Source of the DNA: Arthrobacter sp. SLBN-122
GTDB lineage: Bacteria > Actinomycetota > Actinomycetes > Actinomycetales > Micrococcaceae
Assembly: GCF_006715165.1 (NCBI RefSeq)
Contig: NZ_VFMS01000001.1
Coordinates: 3,224,001-3,288,000 of the forward strand
DNA length: 64,000 nt
Reading direction: 5' to 3'
Shown here: positions 27,561 to 35,408 of the stretch, piece by piece
How positions within the stretch are numbered: the stretch's first letter is position 1
Layout: each line of letters starts with the position of its first letter
The notes under the pieces: model-generated
What the model was told of the DNA's origin: nothing
Seen by the model: only the letters and a program-made list of their open reading frames with translations
The model's database searches: none
Made by a program: the position numbers and the translations under genes

Positions 27561-28522
27561 TAGTTGTTCGCATTCTCTTCTGACACGGATTCAGGCTGGT
27601 GCTTCGGGTAGGGTTCGGGCCGGTACTCCTCATAGGGGTAGTCGGGATCAAGGTGGCTGTACCAGCCGCCATCAACCGGACCCTCGAAGTGAAACCGCCT
27701 GTGGTCGGCAGATGATACCCATGATGCCCTCTTGATAAGAACGTCGTTTATCATTTCCACGGCTTCCAGTAGATCTACTATCTCGTGCCAATCAACTTCT
27801 ATTCTTTCCCGCTGTGGAGGGTAATCAGGCGGTAGATAGTCCGCTTGGAAGTAGCGGAACGTTCTGGCCGTAGTCAGCATCTGAGTATCGCGGATGGGCG
27901 AAGCGTCACCTTCCCCAAACCATTGCAGCAGTTCGCATTGCTGAATCCTGGTGATGGCGGTATGGATATCCGGCCCGAGGTTCTCGGTATGGTTTGCGAC
28001 AACGGCAGCGTTAGTCAGAACTCGTGCGATGTCGTACCTGAACAGCGCCCGGACGGTTTCATTCTCAGGGACGGACGTAAGTACTTTTTGAAAATGGTCG
28101 CGGTTGAACTTGGGGCATCGGGGGCTGCGGCTGATGAGTTCCAGACTCCGCAGTAAGTGATGGCCGCTGCGTACTAGTTGCGTGAGGTTGTAAATCATCA
28201 GTGCGTACGTTTCCCGCCGTTGCCTGTAGCGGGGGATGGTGATGACCAGCAGGTTGAAAAAGTAGGCGGCCAAGATGCCGAGGCTGAGATCGTAAAAGAT
28301 GGGCCTGTCATTTGGTTCCACCTTGAAGCCCCAGTCGTTGTTGCCTATGAGTGTGGTGGCAACGAGGGTGATGAACGCTATGCCTGCGATGACATGGATG
28401 CCTACGTCAGATGCCCATCTCAGGAACCACATGAACCACTTGCGCCTCCACGCCGTCATGCTGAACGTTGAGTGGAGTAACCATGCGGCGTTCTCTTGCC
28501 GGAACCACTCACGGAACTTCAT
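27560..28522 (-). CDS. two-helix membrane protein, paralogue 3 of 3
   Basis: 320 residues, third gene of a tandem leftward family. A short basic N-terminus, membrane helix GIHVIAGIAFITLVATTLI (about residues 41-59), then DRPIFYDLSLGILAAYFFNLLVITIP as loop plus second helix (about 72-97), then about 220 cytoplasmic helical residues. The YDLSL-IL-A-FFNLL-P signature is common to all three paralogues (YDLCLAIIGAYFFNLLVVVLP and YDLSLAILGAWIFQQLLISLP). The acidic C-terminal tail is variable. ATG start. Function unknown; membrane anchor plus helical domain would suit a sensor or effector scaffold, but there are no catalytic motifs I recognise. Confidence 0.7.
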   Translation of the reverse strand: MKFREWFRQENAAWLLHSTFSMTAWRRKWFMWFLRWASDVGIHVIAGIAFITLVATTLIGNNDWGFKVEPNDRPIFYDLSLGILAAYFFNLLVITIPRYRQRRETYALMIYNLTQLVRSGHHLLRSLELISRSPRCPKFNRDHFQKVLTSVPENETVRALFRYDIARVLTNAAVVANHTENLGPDIHTAITRIQQCELLQWFGEGDASPIRDTQMLTTARTFRYFQADYLPPDYPPQRERIEVDWHEIVDLLEAVEMINDVLIKRASWVSSADHRRFHFEGPVDGGWYSHLDPDYPYEEYRPEPYPKHQPESVSEENANN

Positions 28523-28576
28523 GGCGAAACCATACCCTCACTGCCGGCGTGGGAGTGGAAAGCAGTTCAATGGTTG

Positions 28577-28631
28577 GGATGGCTTGCTTCTTTTCCTTCG
28601 GGGACAGAAACCTGTACGGGGAGAGAAGAAC
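28577..28631. repeat. 3'-end repeat, copy 2
   Basis: Same 55-bp repeat, 8 bases past the stop of the 28639-29709 gene and in the same direction as copies 1 and 3. Confidence 0.8.
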
Positions 28632-28638
28632 TGCCTTC

Positions 28639-29709
28639 CTATGCGTTTGGCTCCCGTGACTCCCGCATACGTCGTGAATGCTCAAAGTGTTCTCCCACTG
28701 CCTGTTCCTCAGCCTCATCCGCTTCGTTCTGGGCAATACGTTCCTCTGCTGTGGGCAGCGGCGTGGGTCCGGGATTTGCTGTGAGGACTTCCAATGATTT
28801 GTAGTTCAGGGCTGTTGGCGGGTACTCAGTGACGGGATAGGGCTCTCCCTCTGAATCCTTGCCGGCGTTTTCAGCATCCCGTTCCCACACGAGGTAGGTC
28901 AGGGTTGGCGTGTTCCTCCAGCGGCGGTCGGTGGGCTTGAGTGTCATCCTGCTGTTGGCCACTTCTTTCGCTATGACCCGTGTTGCCTCGTAGTACTCAA
29001 TGAATTCACGTTGATGGGAATGCCACGTTTCCCGGATGTAGTCCTCCGGTTTATCCAGATGCGGGTCCCATGGGTGGCGTTCCTCTACCCTGGCTTCCTT
29101 GAGGGTGATGGTCCAGTCATGGGTACTGACGGCGTTCCTGACCAATGGGTTCTGCCTCAGCACCTGTACAGCGTGCTGGATATCCTCGCTGAGGTATTGG
29201 CTGACGTTGGCGAGATCCTCAATTGCGTTCCACGTATCCGCCATCTTGCTTTCCAGCAGGGTTGTTGTGGCGGGGTTGATGTTGGTGGCCATGAGGACTT
29301 TGCTGATGTGTTCCTCTGTTGCCGGCACTTGGTGGGGAGACCTGCTGATGAATTCAAAGTCCCGCAGGAGTTGGCCGCCTGATTCAGCGATGGTGAACAA
29401 CTGCGGGCGGAAGACCTTAAAGTACTGCTTGAGTTTGCGGCGGGCAGGCAGTGATATCAGGAGCTGCTGGAATATCCATGCCCCGAGGATGGCCAAGGAC
29501 AGGTCGTACAGGAAGGGGCGGTCCTTGGGTTCCAGGGTGAAGGGGGCAGGTTCCATGGAGCCAATGATGGTGGTGACTATCAGCAGGATGAGGGCGAGGG
29601 CCGCTGTGATGTTTACGGCGTAGTCAATGAAGCGATCCCCGACCGGTGAGAAGAACCGTTTGATGGCGGTACCGGTTCGCTTCAACAGCCTCTGGGTTCC
29701 ATTGGTCAT
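28639..29709 (-). CDS. two-helix membrane protein, paralogue 2 of 3
   Basis: 356 residues from ATG 29709 (MTNGTQRLL); an upstream in-frame ATG 60 bases earlier would read back through the repeat and is less likely. Basic N-terminus, first helix ITAALALILLIVTTIIG, then DRPFLYDLSLAILGAWIFQQLLISLP, an ISRSP motif shared with paralogue 3 (ELISRSPR and EFISRSPH), a long helical cytoplasmic region and an acidic, Glu-rich C-terminal tail. Unknown function. Flanked on both sides by the common 3'-end repeat. Confidence 0.7.
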   Translation of the reverse strand: MTNGTQRLLKRTGTAIKRFFSPVGDRFIDYAVNITAALALILLIVTTIIGSMEPAPFTLEPKDRPFLYDLSLAILGAWIFQQLLISLPARRKLKQYFKVFRPQLFTIAESGGQLLRDFEFISRSPHQVPATEEHISKVLMATNINPATTTLLESKMADTWNAIEDLANVSQYLSEDIQHAVQVLRQNPLVRNAVSTHDWTITLKEARVEERHPWDPHLDKPEDYIRETWHSHQREFIEYYEATRVIAKEVANSRMTLKPTDRRWRNTPTLTYLVWERDAENAGKDSEGEPYPVTEYPPTALNYKSLEVLTANPGPTPLPTAEERIAQNEADEAEEQAVGEHFEHSRRMRESREPNA

Positions 29710-29746
29710 GGTTGTACGGTACCTACTGATTAAGGGGAGACAGGTG

Positions 29747-29788
29747 TTGGCCTTTCCTCTCGGGGACATAAACCTGCACGGAAGGAAC
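29747..29788. repeat. 3'-end repeat, copy 3 (shorter)
   Basis: Core TCTCGGGGACATAAACCTGC then ACGGAAGGAAC, about 24 of 27 core bases like copy 1, reaching into the stop codon of the 29788-30696 gene. Confidence 0.7.
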
Positions 29789-30696
29789 TACGACTTCCTG
29801 ACGAAGGGGAAGTCAGCCACAGGCACAGGCTCATCAATGAAGGCCGTGGACGCTTCAGGCGGGTAGGTGACGTAGGGCCATGTGGGATCGTTGACGTTGA
29901 GCAGGAACAGATGCATGATGCGGCCGGGCTTCACTGCCTCATCATCCAGCCGCTCATGGTTCTTGGGCAGGTACTTATCCAGCAGTACCTTGATGGCCTC
30001 GGTCGCCTTGTAGTAATCCATGATGGTTGATGCCTGAATGGCCAGCGTATCCCTGCGGTATTCTGGCCCCTTACCCGGAACCAGGAACGTGATGCGTTCA
30101 ATGCTCCTGAGGTCTTGGATACTGCCGCCACGGAAGTCCTTGGTGATAGGCATGATGTCAGTGTCATCAAACTGCGTGTAAATCCAGTTCTGGCTCTCAG
30201 CCTGAAGTTTCTCCTGCAAGGGCAATGGCAGGTCTGCTGCGAACGGGATGAGCTCCCTGTATGCGGTCTTGGCGTTGGCGAGGCGGGTGGCGATGAGGTT
30301 CCGGACGTAGGCGTTGTTGTTCAGGGCCATGCATACCTTTTCCAGATGCTCCACGGTGGGGCGGTAGGCAGGGCAGTGGGCTATCTGCTCCAGTTCGCGG
30401 ATGAGATCCAGACCGTTGTGGGCGATGGCTGAGAGGTGGTTTTTGAGGAAGAGGATGCGGGAGGCTTCTTTCCGCTTCGCCGGCAGGACCACGACGAGCA
30501 GGTTGAAAAAGTACGCACCGATGATCGCAAGGCACAGGTCGTACCAGAGCGTCAGTTCGGTAACTTCCATCGTTCCCGGTTCCGGGACGGGCTTGGGTAC
30601 AAGGCTCAACCAGTAAACCCAGCCGACAACGATCAGGGAGATGCCGAAAGCCACATGGATGCCCCAGTGCGTCAGCAGGTGCTTGATTTGCTTCAC
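29788..30696 (-). CDS. two-helix membrane protein, paralogue 1 of 3
   Basis: 302 residues, GTG start. First helix WGIHVAFGISLIVVGWVYWLSL close to the N-terminus, second YDLCLAIIGAYFFNLLVVVLP, followed by a basic turn (AKRKE) and a helical cytoplasmic domain with an ELEQIAHCPAYRPTVEHLEKV stretch that aligns with the ISRSP region of its paralogues. It is probably first of a three-gene leftward unit. No enzymatic motif seen; function unknown. Confidence 0.68.
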   Translation of the reverse strand: MKQIKHLLTHWGIHVAFGISLIVVGWVYWLSLVPKPVPEPGTMEVTELTLWYDLCLAIIGAYFFNLLVVVLPAKRKEASRILFLKNHLSAIAHNGLDLIRELEQIAHCPAYRPTVEHLEKVCMALNNNAYVRNLIATRLANAKTAYRELIPFAADLPLPLQEKLQAESQNWIYTQFDDTDIMPITKDFRGGSIQDLRSIERITFLVPGKGPEYRRDTLAIQASTIMDYYKATEAIKVLLDKYLPKNHERLDDEAVKPGRIMHLFLLNVNDPTWPYVTYPPEASTAFIDEPVPVADFPFVRKS

Positions 30697-30840
30697 CGGT
30701 TGAGATTACCCGGGCCCCTGCGGCAGGAACGAAAGCGTTGTTCTCCTGTGGCAGGATGGCAGCAATATGTATGCGGGGGAGTGCATCGTTCTCTCTCCTG
30801 TGTACGGTTCCCGTTCCTCCTGTGAGAGAGTTCCCTTCCT

Positions 30841-31095
30841 ATGGCTGAGACCACCACCTTCAAGTACCTGGCCCCGGACATCTTCCTGCCCGAGGCTTAT
30901 GAATCCGATGAGGACTTCTCACCTGAGGAAGCCATGTACCTGTGGGAGCGGGCTGCTGATGAAGCCTTCCTTGAACTGCCGGCTGATGGGACCACCTGCG
31001 AGGAATGCTCCAAGCCATGGAATGAATGCACCTGCCCCGGGGGAGCAACCTACGACTCCGATGTGTTGTCAACCGCGAGGACGCTGAGGAGATAG
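30841..31095 (+). CDS. small acidic protein with a cysteine cluster
   Basis: 84 residues, the first plus-strand gene after istB. Acidic helical first half (DEDFSPEEAMYLWERAADEAF) then CEEC...CTC, four cysteines in 11 residues that could bind zinc. ATG start preceded by GAGAGAG. The end overlaps the next frame by 70 bases; a -1 slip at the CCCCGGGGGA run (31,034-31,043) would fuse the two into one protein of about 158 residues. Divergent from the membrane paralogues across a 144-base gap. Unknown function. Confidence 0.5.
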   Translation: MAETTTFKYLAPDIFLPEAYESDEDFSPEEAMYLWERAADEAFLELPADGTTCEECSKPWNECTCPGGATYDSDVLSTARTLRR

Positions 31096-31316
31096 CGGGA
31101 TTGTTCCTTGGTGCGTGGGAGTACTCACAGCATGTGGGTATGGATGCTCTGGATGAGATTGACCGCTCCTCCGACATCTGGCACGGGGTGACGATTGTGG
31201 TGAAGGACCTGGGCGTACTGCCGGGAGCGTTCAGGGAGGACATCATGAAGGTGAAGGCGTTCGTGGATGCGTGGGCACCCGAGGTTGAGGAGATAGGGGA
31301 AGGGTTAGCCGAGTAA
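31026..31316 (+). CDS. small acidic protein, possibly a frameshifted continuation of the previous frame
   Basis: The part from REDAEEIAGLFLGAWEY onward reads like a real protein (acidic, amphipathic, about 80 residues; HGVTIVVKDLGVLPGAF), while the first 13 residues from ATG 31026 are an out-of-frame reading of the upstream gene. No ribosome site precedes an in-frame start, so either the true product is a frameshift fusion with the 30841 frame or translation is coupled. Confidence 0.42.
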   Translation: MHLPRGSNLRLRCVVNREDAEEIAGLFLGAWEYSQHVGMDALDEIDRSSDIWHGVTIVVKDLGVLPGAFREDIMKVKAFVDAWAPEVEEIGEGLAE

Positions 31317-31482
31317 GGGGTTCTTCCTCCATTGGGGATGGATGCGTGTGGGGTTGTTTGCCTGCGTGTATCCATCCCCTTTCCTGTACCCGTGAGTTGT
31401 GGGGTTGTGGGGCGTGTATCCACATGTGGATAGGGAAAGTAGACGTGAGGGTTCTTCCTCGGGCGCTGTGGGATGTTTCCAT

Positions 31483-31891
31483 GTGGGGAAGTTCCGTGGA
31501 GCGGACGAGTACACCCACGCACTCTGTTGTGTAGGTTCCATCCCCTTCGCCTTACCCTCTGTTGGGTAGGTTCCATCCCCGTGTACTTCCCCTTGCTTCC
31601 GTGGATGTGTAAGTAGAGGGTTTCGCATGTACACCCTGCCTGCTTCCCAGTACTGGAGCGGATTTACCCTATGGGGCGGGGATGTTTTGTGCTCCTCTGA
31701 GGCGTGCTCATGTGAAGGGGAAGTGGATGAGGGTGAGGGTTGCAGGCAGGGGTTTCCATGGAGGGGAAGCTACACGCAGGCTGGATGTGGGGAAGTAAAA
31801 GTGGACGTGGGGAAGTGGAAGCAGGCGAGGGTATTTCCCACACTTGAATCCACATCAGGGGCGAGGGTTTCATCCACGCATGTACTTCCCC
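31483..31891. repeat. dispersed GTGGGGAAGT repeats
   Basis: Direct copies at 31,483, 31,715 (AGGGGAAGT), 31,787 and 31,807 (both GTGGGGAAGT, 20 bases apart); inverted ACTTCCCC at 31,585 and 31,884; a GAGGGGAAG at 31,761. Confidence 0.55.
31522..31580 (+). repeat. 24-bp direct repeat
   Basis: CTCTGTTGTGTAGGTTCCAT-CCCC at 31522-31545 recurs at 31557-31580 with one mismatch, 11 bases between them. Confidence 0.8.
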
Positions 31892-31926
31892 TACCAGTTA
31901 GGCGGGGATTGTAGGGTGAGGCTTTT

Positions 31927-33159
31927 CTACTCGGGCTTCCGTGAAGGAGTGGATTCCGTGCTGTGGGCAGGGGGTCTCTTACTCTCTTGACCCTTACCCT
32001 GCTTGGCACCCTCATCGTTAGCCGGATGGTCGGGATGGTTAACCGGGATGTTGATGCCTTTGGGTCGCTCAATGAATGAGGCCGGGTGGACAGCCACTAT
32101 CCCGCTGACAATGCGAGGCTCACTGGATGGGGGTTCATCGCTGATGGCAGCCCTCAGACCCACTGCTTCCATCACGGATAGTTTCTTGCTTTCCTGATGC
32201 AAGGTGCGGACTTTCTTGAGCAGGCTGTTCATGTTGCGAACCTCCATCTTGCCCATCAGTTGTTTGATGATGTGTAGGACATGAGATGGCTTGACTGAAA
32301 GGCGGGTAGCGATACTGCCAAGTCGCCTTCCCCGGTACAGCCCCTCCAGGACTACCGCTTCGTATTCTGAGAACCCCAGTCCCTTGAGTTGGGATGCCGT
32401 GAGTTTGGGCTTGAGGATGCGGCGTACCCTTCCCGAACTGATGTCAGGTGGAGTGATGGGAGTATCACTTTGCTGGAACACAGGTCTGGCTGCCCCAACC
32501 CGTGCGGAGGAAGGCTTCGCTCCGACTTCAAAAGACTGCACTGGGAACCATTCGCCGTTGACGACAACATGATCTTTTCCAGCCTGTGGAGTTGCCGATT
32601 CTCCTGCGTTGTAGGACTTCGTGATGATGTTGGTGGGGGTCCAGCTATCCAGGATGGACTTGCGGGTGATGAAGTACGGATTGGAGCGTTGCTTGGGGGC
32701 TGAAGGAGTGGTGGTGACTTCGATGGATGGTTGCCCTGCGGGGCTTCCAGTGTTGGCTTCCTGCCCTTGGGATATGCCGAATGACTTATCCTGCTCTTCC
32801 TTCAGGTACCGGTAAACAGGTGCTGTGGTCCGGGACGAATGGAGTTCTTCCTGAGCCTCATGCTCAACTGCAACGGCGGCCTTCTCCTCAGCCCTTTGCT
32901 GGACAGTGCCTGCTGGAACCTGTGCTTCCTTGGCAGGTACTACGAGGAGTTCCAGTTCCTCCCGGACAACAGCCCTGAACCGTTCCTCCTCTGCCTTCTG
33001 CTGTTCACTGGCACTGGCAGGTTCCGCGGAGGACTGGAGGGTGACGGTGGCCGTGGCCATTGGTGCTTCAACGGGTGGCCTATATACGGGCCGGAGTGTG
33101 ATGGCGTTGGCGAGATCTCCCCAGAAGGAATCCGCATAACTCTTGGGCTTCTGTTTCAT
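31927..33159 (-). CDS. LuxR-like HTH protein of a duplicated module (copy B)
   Basis: 410 residues. The N-terminus MKQKPKS...GDLANAITLRPVYRPP matches MRDRPLI...ADLANTLMLRSVYRKP of the protein at 33683-35011. A long disordered, Glu/Ala/Pro-rich middle follows, then near residues 265-330 an HTH of LuxR/GerE type (LTASQLKGLGFSEYEAVVLEG, LGSIATRLSVKPSHVLHIIKQLM). A disordered, basic tail ends it. ATG start overlapping the stop of the membrane protein upstream as ATGA, so the pair is cotranslated. No receiver or ligand domain, so a DNA-binding role controlled by the membrane partner is inference. Confidence 0.68.
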   Translation of the reverse strand: MKQKPKSYADSFWGDLANAITLRPVYRPPVEAPMATATVTLQSSAEPASASEQQKAEEERFRAVVREELELLVVPAKEAQVPAGTVQQRAEEKAAVAVEHEAQEELHSSRTTAPVYRYLKEEQDKSFGISQGQEANTGSPAGQPSIEVTTTPSAPKQRSNPYFITRKSILDSWTPTNIITKSYNAGESATPQAGKDHVVVNGEWFPVQSFEVGAKPSSARVGAARPVFQQSDTPITPPDISSGRVRRILKPKLTASQLKGLGFSEYEAVVLEGLYRGRRLGSIATRLSVKPSHVLHIIKQLMGKMEVRNMNSLLKKVRTLHQESKKLSVMEAVGLRAAISDEPPSSEPRIVSGIVAVHPASFIERPKGINIPVNHPDHPANDEGAKQGKGQESKRPPAHSTESTPSRKPE

Positions 33160-33503
33160 GAGGTTGCTCCTGTGTTCTGACCCTGCGGGGGAGTGGAAGC
33201 GGGAACAGGTGCTGGGTTGTGGTCAGGAAGCATGTTGCCTGCGAGGAGGGCGAGGACCGCCATGGCTGAGATTCCTTGCATAAAGTTTCCTGCCTTGCCT
33301 TCAAAGCCCCATGAGACGGCTGCTCCCAGCAGTGCGAACAAAATGCCTGCAACGAAGTGGGCGAGGATGAACCGCCCGTACTTCAGGTTCGGCTGGGAGT
33401 GGTCAAGGCTGATGAAGGTGAGGATGAGCCGGCCGAGTGCGAGGCATGCACCTCCGAGAGCTCCTTGCAACCAGGCCTCCGTGAGCATGAAGTCAAAGTT
33501 CAA
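33156..33503 (-). CDS. small multi-helix membrane protein of a duplicated module (copy B)
   Basis: 115 residues with three hydrophobic stretches: GALGGACLALGRLILTFISL, FILAHFVAGILFALLGAAVSW and GISAMAVLALLAGNMLP. Aligns along its length with the protein at 35001-35336 (GG-LGRLI-TF, FALLGA, EGKAGN, GI-A--LALLAG-MP). TTG start with GGGGAAC upstream; ATG five codons later is the alternative. Size and layout recall phage/plasmid holin-like proteins, but the fixed pairing with an HTH gene suggests another role. Confidence 0.65.
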   Translation of the reverse strand: MNFDFMLTEAWLQGALGGACLALGRLILTFISLDHSQPNLKYGRFILAHFVAGILFALLGAAVSWGFEGKAGNFMQGISAMAVLALLAGNMLPDHNPAPVPASTPPQGQNTGATS

Positions 33504-33682
33504 GAGTTCCCCTATGTGATGGTGCTGGCCTCTGTTCTCAGATTACAGGGCCTACATGCCTATCTACCTGACAGGCACTGCTTGTGCGAGGGGTGGGTCA
33601 GGGACGAGAAATAGGGCTGGAGCTCGTGCGGATCACGGCTTCCCGCCATGGGTACCTTTCCCTTGCTGGCTCCGGTGCTGGT

Positions 33683-35011
33683 CTACTCCTCCTTCTTCTT
33701 GCGGGCAGTATGAGTCGTGGAGTCGGACATATCCGCGTTGAAGTAGAACTCGGGCTTTTGCTGCACGGTCGTCTTAGTCTTGAGGTTGGGTTTCCGGCCG
33801 AGAGACACGAGCAGATAGCTGGCGACCTTCTGGTAATCCTTGGTATCAAAAACCCCCTCAAAGGTTCGTTCAACCTCTACCAGCCGATCCGCTGGAAGCC
33901 CGGTATCCTTTACGACTTCCTCACGCTTGAGGTTGCCATTGAGGATAGAAAAGGCAACAACAGTAAATTCTGGGCCAAGTCCGATATGTTGCACTTCTTC
34001 CCGCGTGACAGGAATATTCCACTTGTTCCGCTTCCCGGGACCGGAAACTGTTGCGATGTTGTGAACCCACGAGGGTATCGGATGGAAGGACTGTTCCCGC
34101 AGCTTGGTCAGGTTGGTGGATTCCCGTGCCTGCTTTTCAGAAGTAGCAGAGGACTCCCGTTCCCTGTGCAGTGTCCAGATGATATCGAGAAGCCGGTCAG
34201 GACTGGTCACCCCGAACCTGTCCATCAGTCGCGTGCGTGTGGAAAGAACAGCAATGATATCCAGACCGCTTCGAGATGCGACCTCCTCAATATCCTGACC
34301 ACGGAACAATCCATAAACGACGTGTGCTTCTGCTTGGGTGAGACCCAAATCTATTAATTGTTCAAGGTCCAGCTTCCGCCAAGGACGGAAGAAGAATCTG
34401 GCTACGGATGCTTTCTTCCATCCTTCCCATGTCTGGTCGGGGAGCCCAGAGCCAATCGCCGCTGGCGGGGAAAACGCGACACGACGCTCTGAGATTGGAT
34501 GATGGACTACCCCGCCTGAAGGATTCCTCAGGGCGAGCTCCTTACGGTGAGACCCATAGTGCCCGGGCGGCGTTGTTGTGGGGGCAGGTTCCTCGGACGG
34601 TGCTTGGTCCTGAGATTCAGAGGAGATTACCTCGTTGATATCCGCAATGACATACGTATCACCCTGTGCTGGCACAGCATCTTCCGCCAGGGTTTCGAAT
34701 GCGAACGCCATTCGTTTCATTTCCTCTGGCCCGGGATGCTGTGGCTGGGAAAGGATGGTGTCCGGGGAGGAGTTCTCGCTGCTGGCTTGCTGGTCCGAGT
34801 GCCGGGGCCGGCGTTTTTCTGCCTTACGTTCGTCCATACGCCGGGCTGTCGCCTCAGTGTCCTCAAGCAAGTCCCTGGGGTCCTGCTGTTCCTGGCGAGG
34901 AGAATTGCGGGCAGACTTGGCCTTGGGCTTCCTGTATACGCTCCGCAGCATCAGGGTGTTGGCTAGGTCAGCACCCGGGGTGTCCTTGAGAATGAGTGGT
35001 CTATCCCTCAT
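33683..35011 (-). CDS. HTH protein of a duplicated module (copy A)
   Basis: 442 residues from ATG 35011, chosen because GGAG lies 7 bases upstream and the start then aligns with copy B. The conserved N-terminal box DLANTLMLRSVYRKP is followed by a disordered region, then a LuxR-like HTH (LIDLGLTQAEAHVVYGLFRG, IEEVASRSGLDIIAVLSTRTRLMDRFG) and a second HTH-like region (FTVVAFSILNGNLKREEVVKDTGLPADRL) that copy B lacks. Starts inside the end of the membrane protein gene. Unknown function. Confidence 0.66.
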   Translation of the reverse strand: MRDRPLILKDTPGADLANTLMLRSVYRKPKAKSARNSPRQEQQDPRDLLEDTEATARRMDERKAEKRRPRHSDQQASSENSSPDTILSQPQHPGPEEMKRMAFAFETLAEDAVPAQGDTYVIADINEVISSESQDQAPSEEPAPTTTPPGHYGSHRKELALRNPSGGVVHHPISERRVAFSPPAAIGSGLPDQTWEGWKKASVARFFFRPWRKLDLEQLIDLGLTQAEAHVVYGLFRGQDIEEVASRSGLDIIAVLSTRTRLMDRFGVTSPDRLLDIIWTLHRERESSATSEKQARESTNLTKLREQSFHPIPSWVHNIATVSGPGKRNKWNIPVTREEVQHIGLGPEFTVVAFSILNGNLKREEVVKDTGLPADRLVEVERTFEGVFDTKDYQKVASYLLVSLGRKPNLKTKTTVQQKPEFYFNADMSDSTTHTARKKKEE

Positions 35012-35336
35012 CGTCGGCTCCATGGATCTTGGGCATCAGGTCTCCTGCAAGCAGCGAGAGTAGGACAAGGGCTGCGATACCCGAGAAGATGTTGGCTGCT
35101 CTGCCTTCCGTTGCATAGGTAATGATGCCGCCAATGAGGGCGAACAGCCCGATGCTGACGAAGTTGATGAGCAGGAACTGAATGTACTTCGTTTCGCCCC
35201 GGGCATGGTTGATTTGCCCGAAGGTGACGATCATCCTGCCAAGCCCGAGGACGATCCCACCGAGGCCGCCTTCCAAGAAAGACTGATTCCATTGAATCCA
35301 TCCGAACCACTGGCCAATGAGACTCTGAATGTCCAT
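35001..35336 (-). CDS. small multi-helix membrane protein of a duplicated module (copy A)
   Basis: 111 residues, three hydrophobic stretches (GGLGGIVLGLGRMIVTFGQI, FVSIGLFALIGGIITYA, IAALVLLSLLAGDLMP). Clear paralogue of the 33156-33503 protein. ATG start with GGGAGAAG. Overlaps the next gene by 11 bases, repeating the module layout seen in copy B. Confidence 0.7.
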   Translation of the reverse strand: MDIQSLIGQWFGWIQWNQSFLEGGLGGIVLGLGRMIVTFGQINHARGETKYIQFLLINFVSIGLFALIGGIITYATEGRAANIFSGIAALVLLSLLAGDLMPKIHGADDEG

Positions 35337-35408
35337 CTTCTCCCACCCTGCTCCCGCTGGCTATCAGGCTACAGGGCGGGCGATCTACTCAGTCGTAGGA
35401 GCGGTGGA

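Larger units (their letters stand above)
31317..31926. other. 610-base gene-free tract with several repeat types
   Basis: No credible gene. It holds a perfect 16-bp palindrome TATCCACATGTGGATA (31417-31432), a 24-bp direct repeat, and six or seven GGGGAAG/CTTCCCC words in both directions. Lies between divergent-free ends of small genes and the leftward modules, so it may be a second cis-acting region. Confidence 0.55.

Noticed and set aside
31305..31634. Minus-strand frames in the second gene-free tract
   Set aside because: His/Pro/Thr-rich repeats that simply translate the GGGGAAG and GGTTCCATCC repeats; overlapping frames contradict each other.
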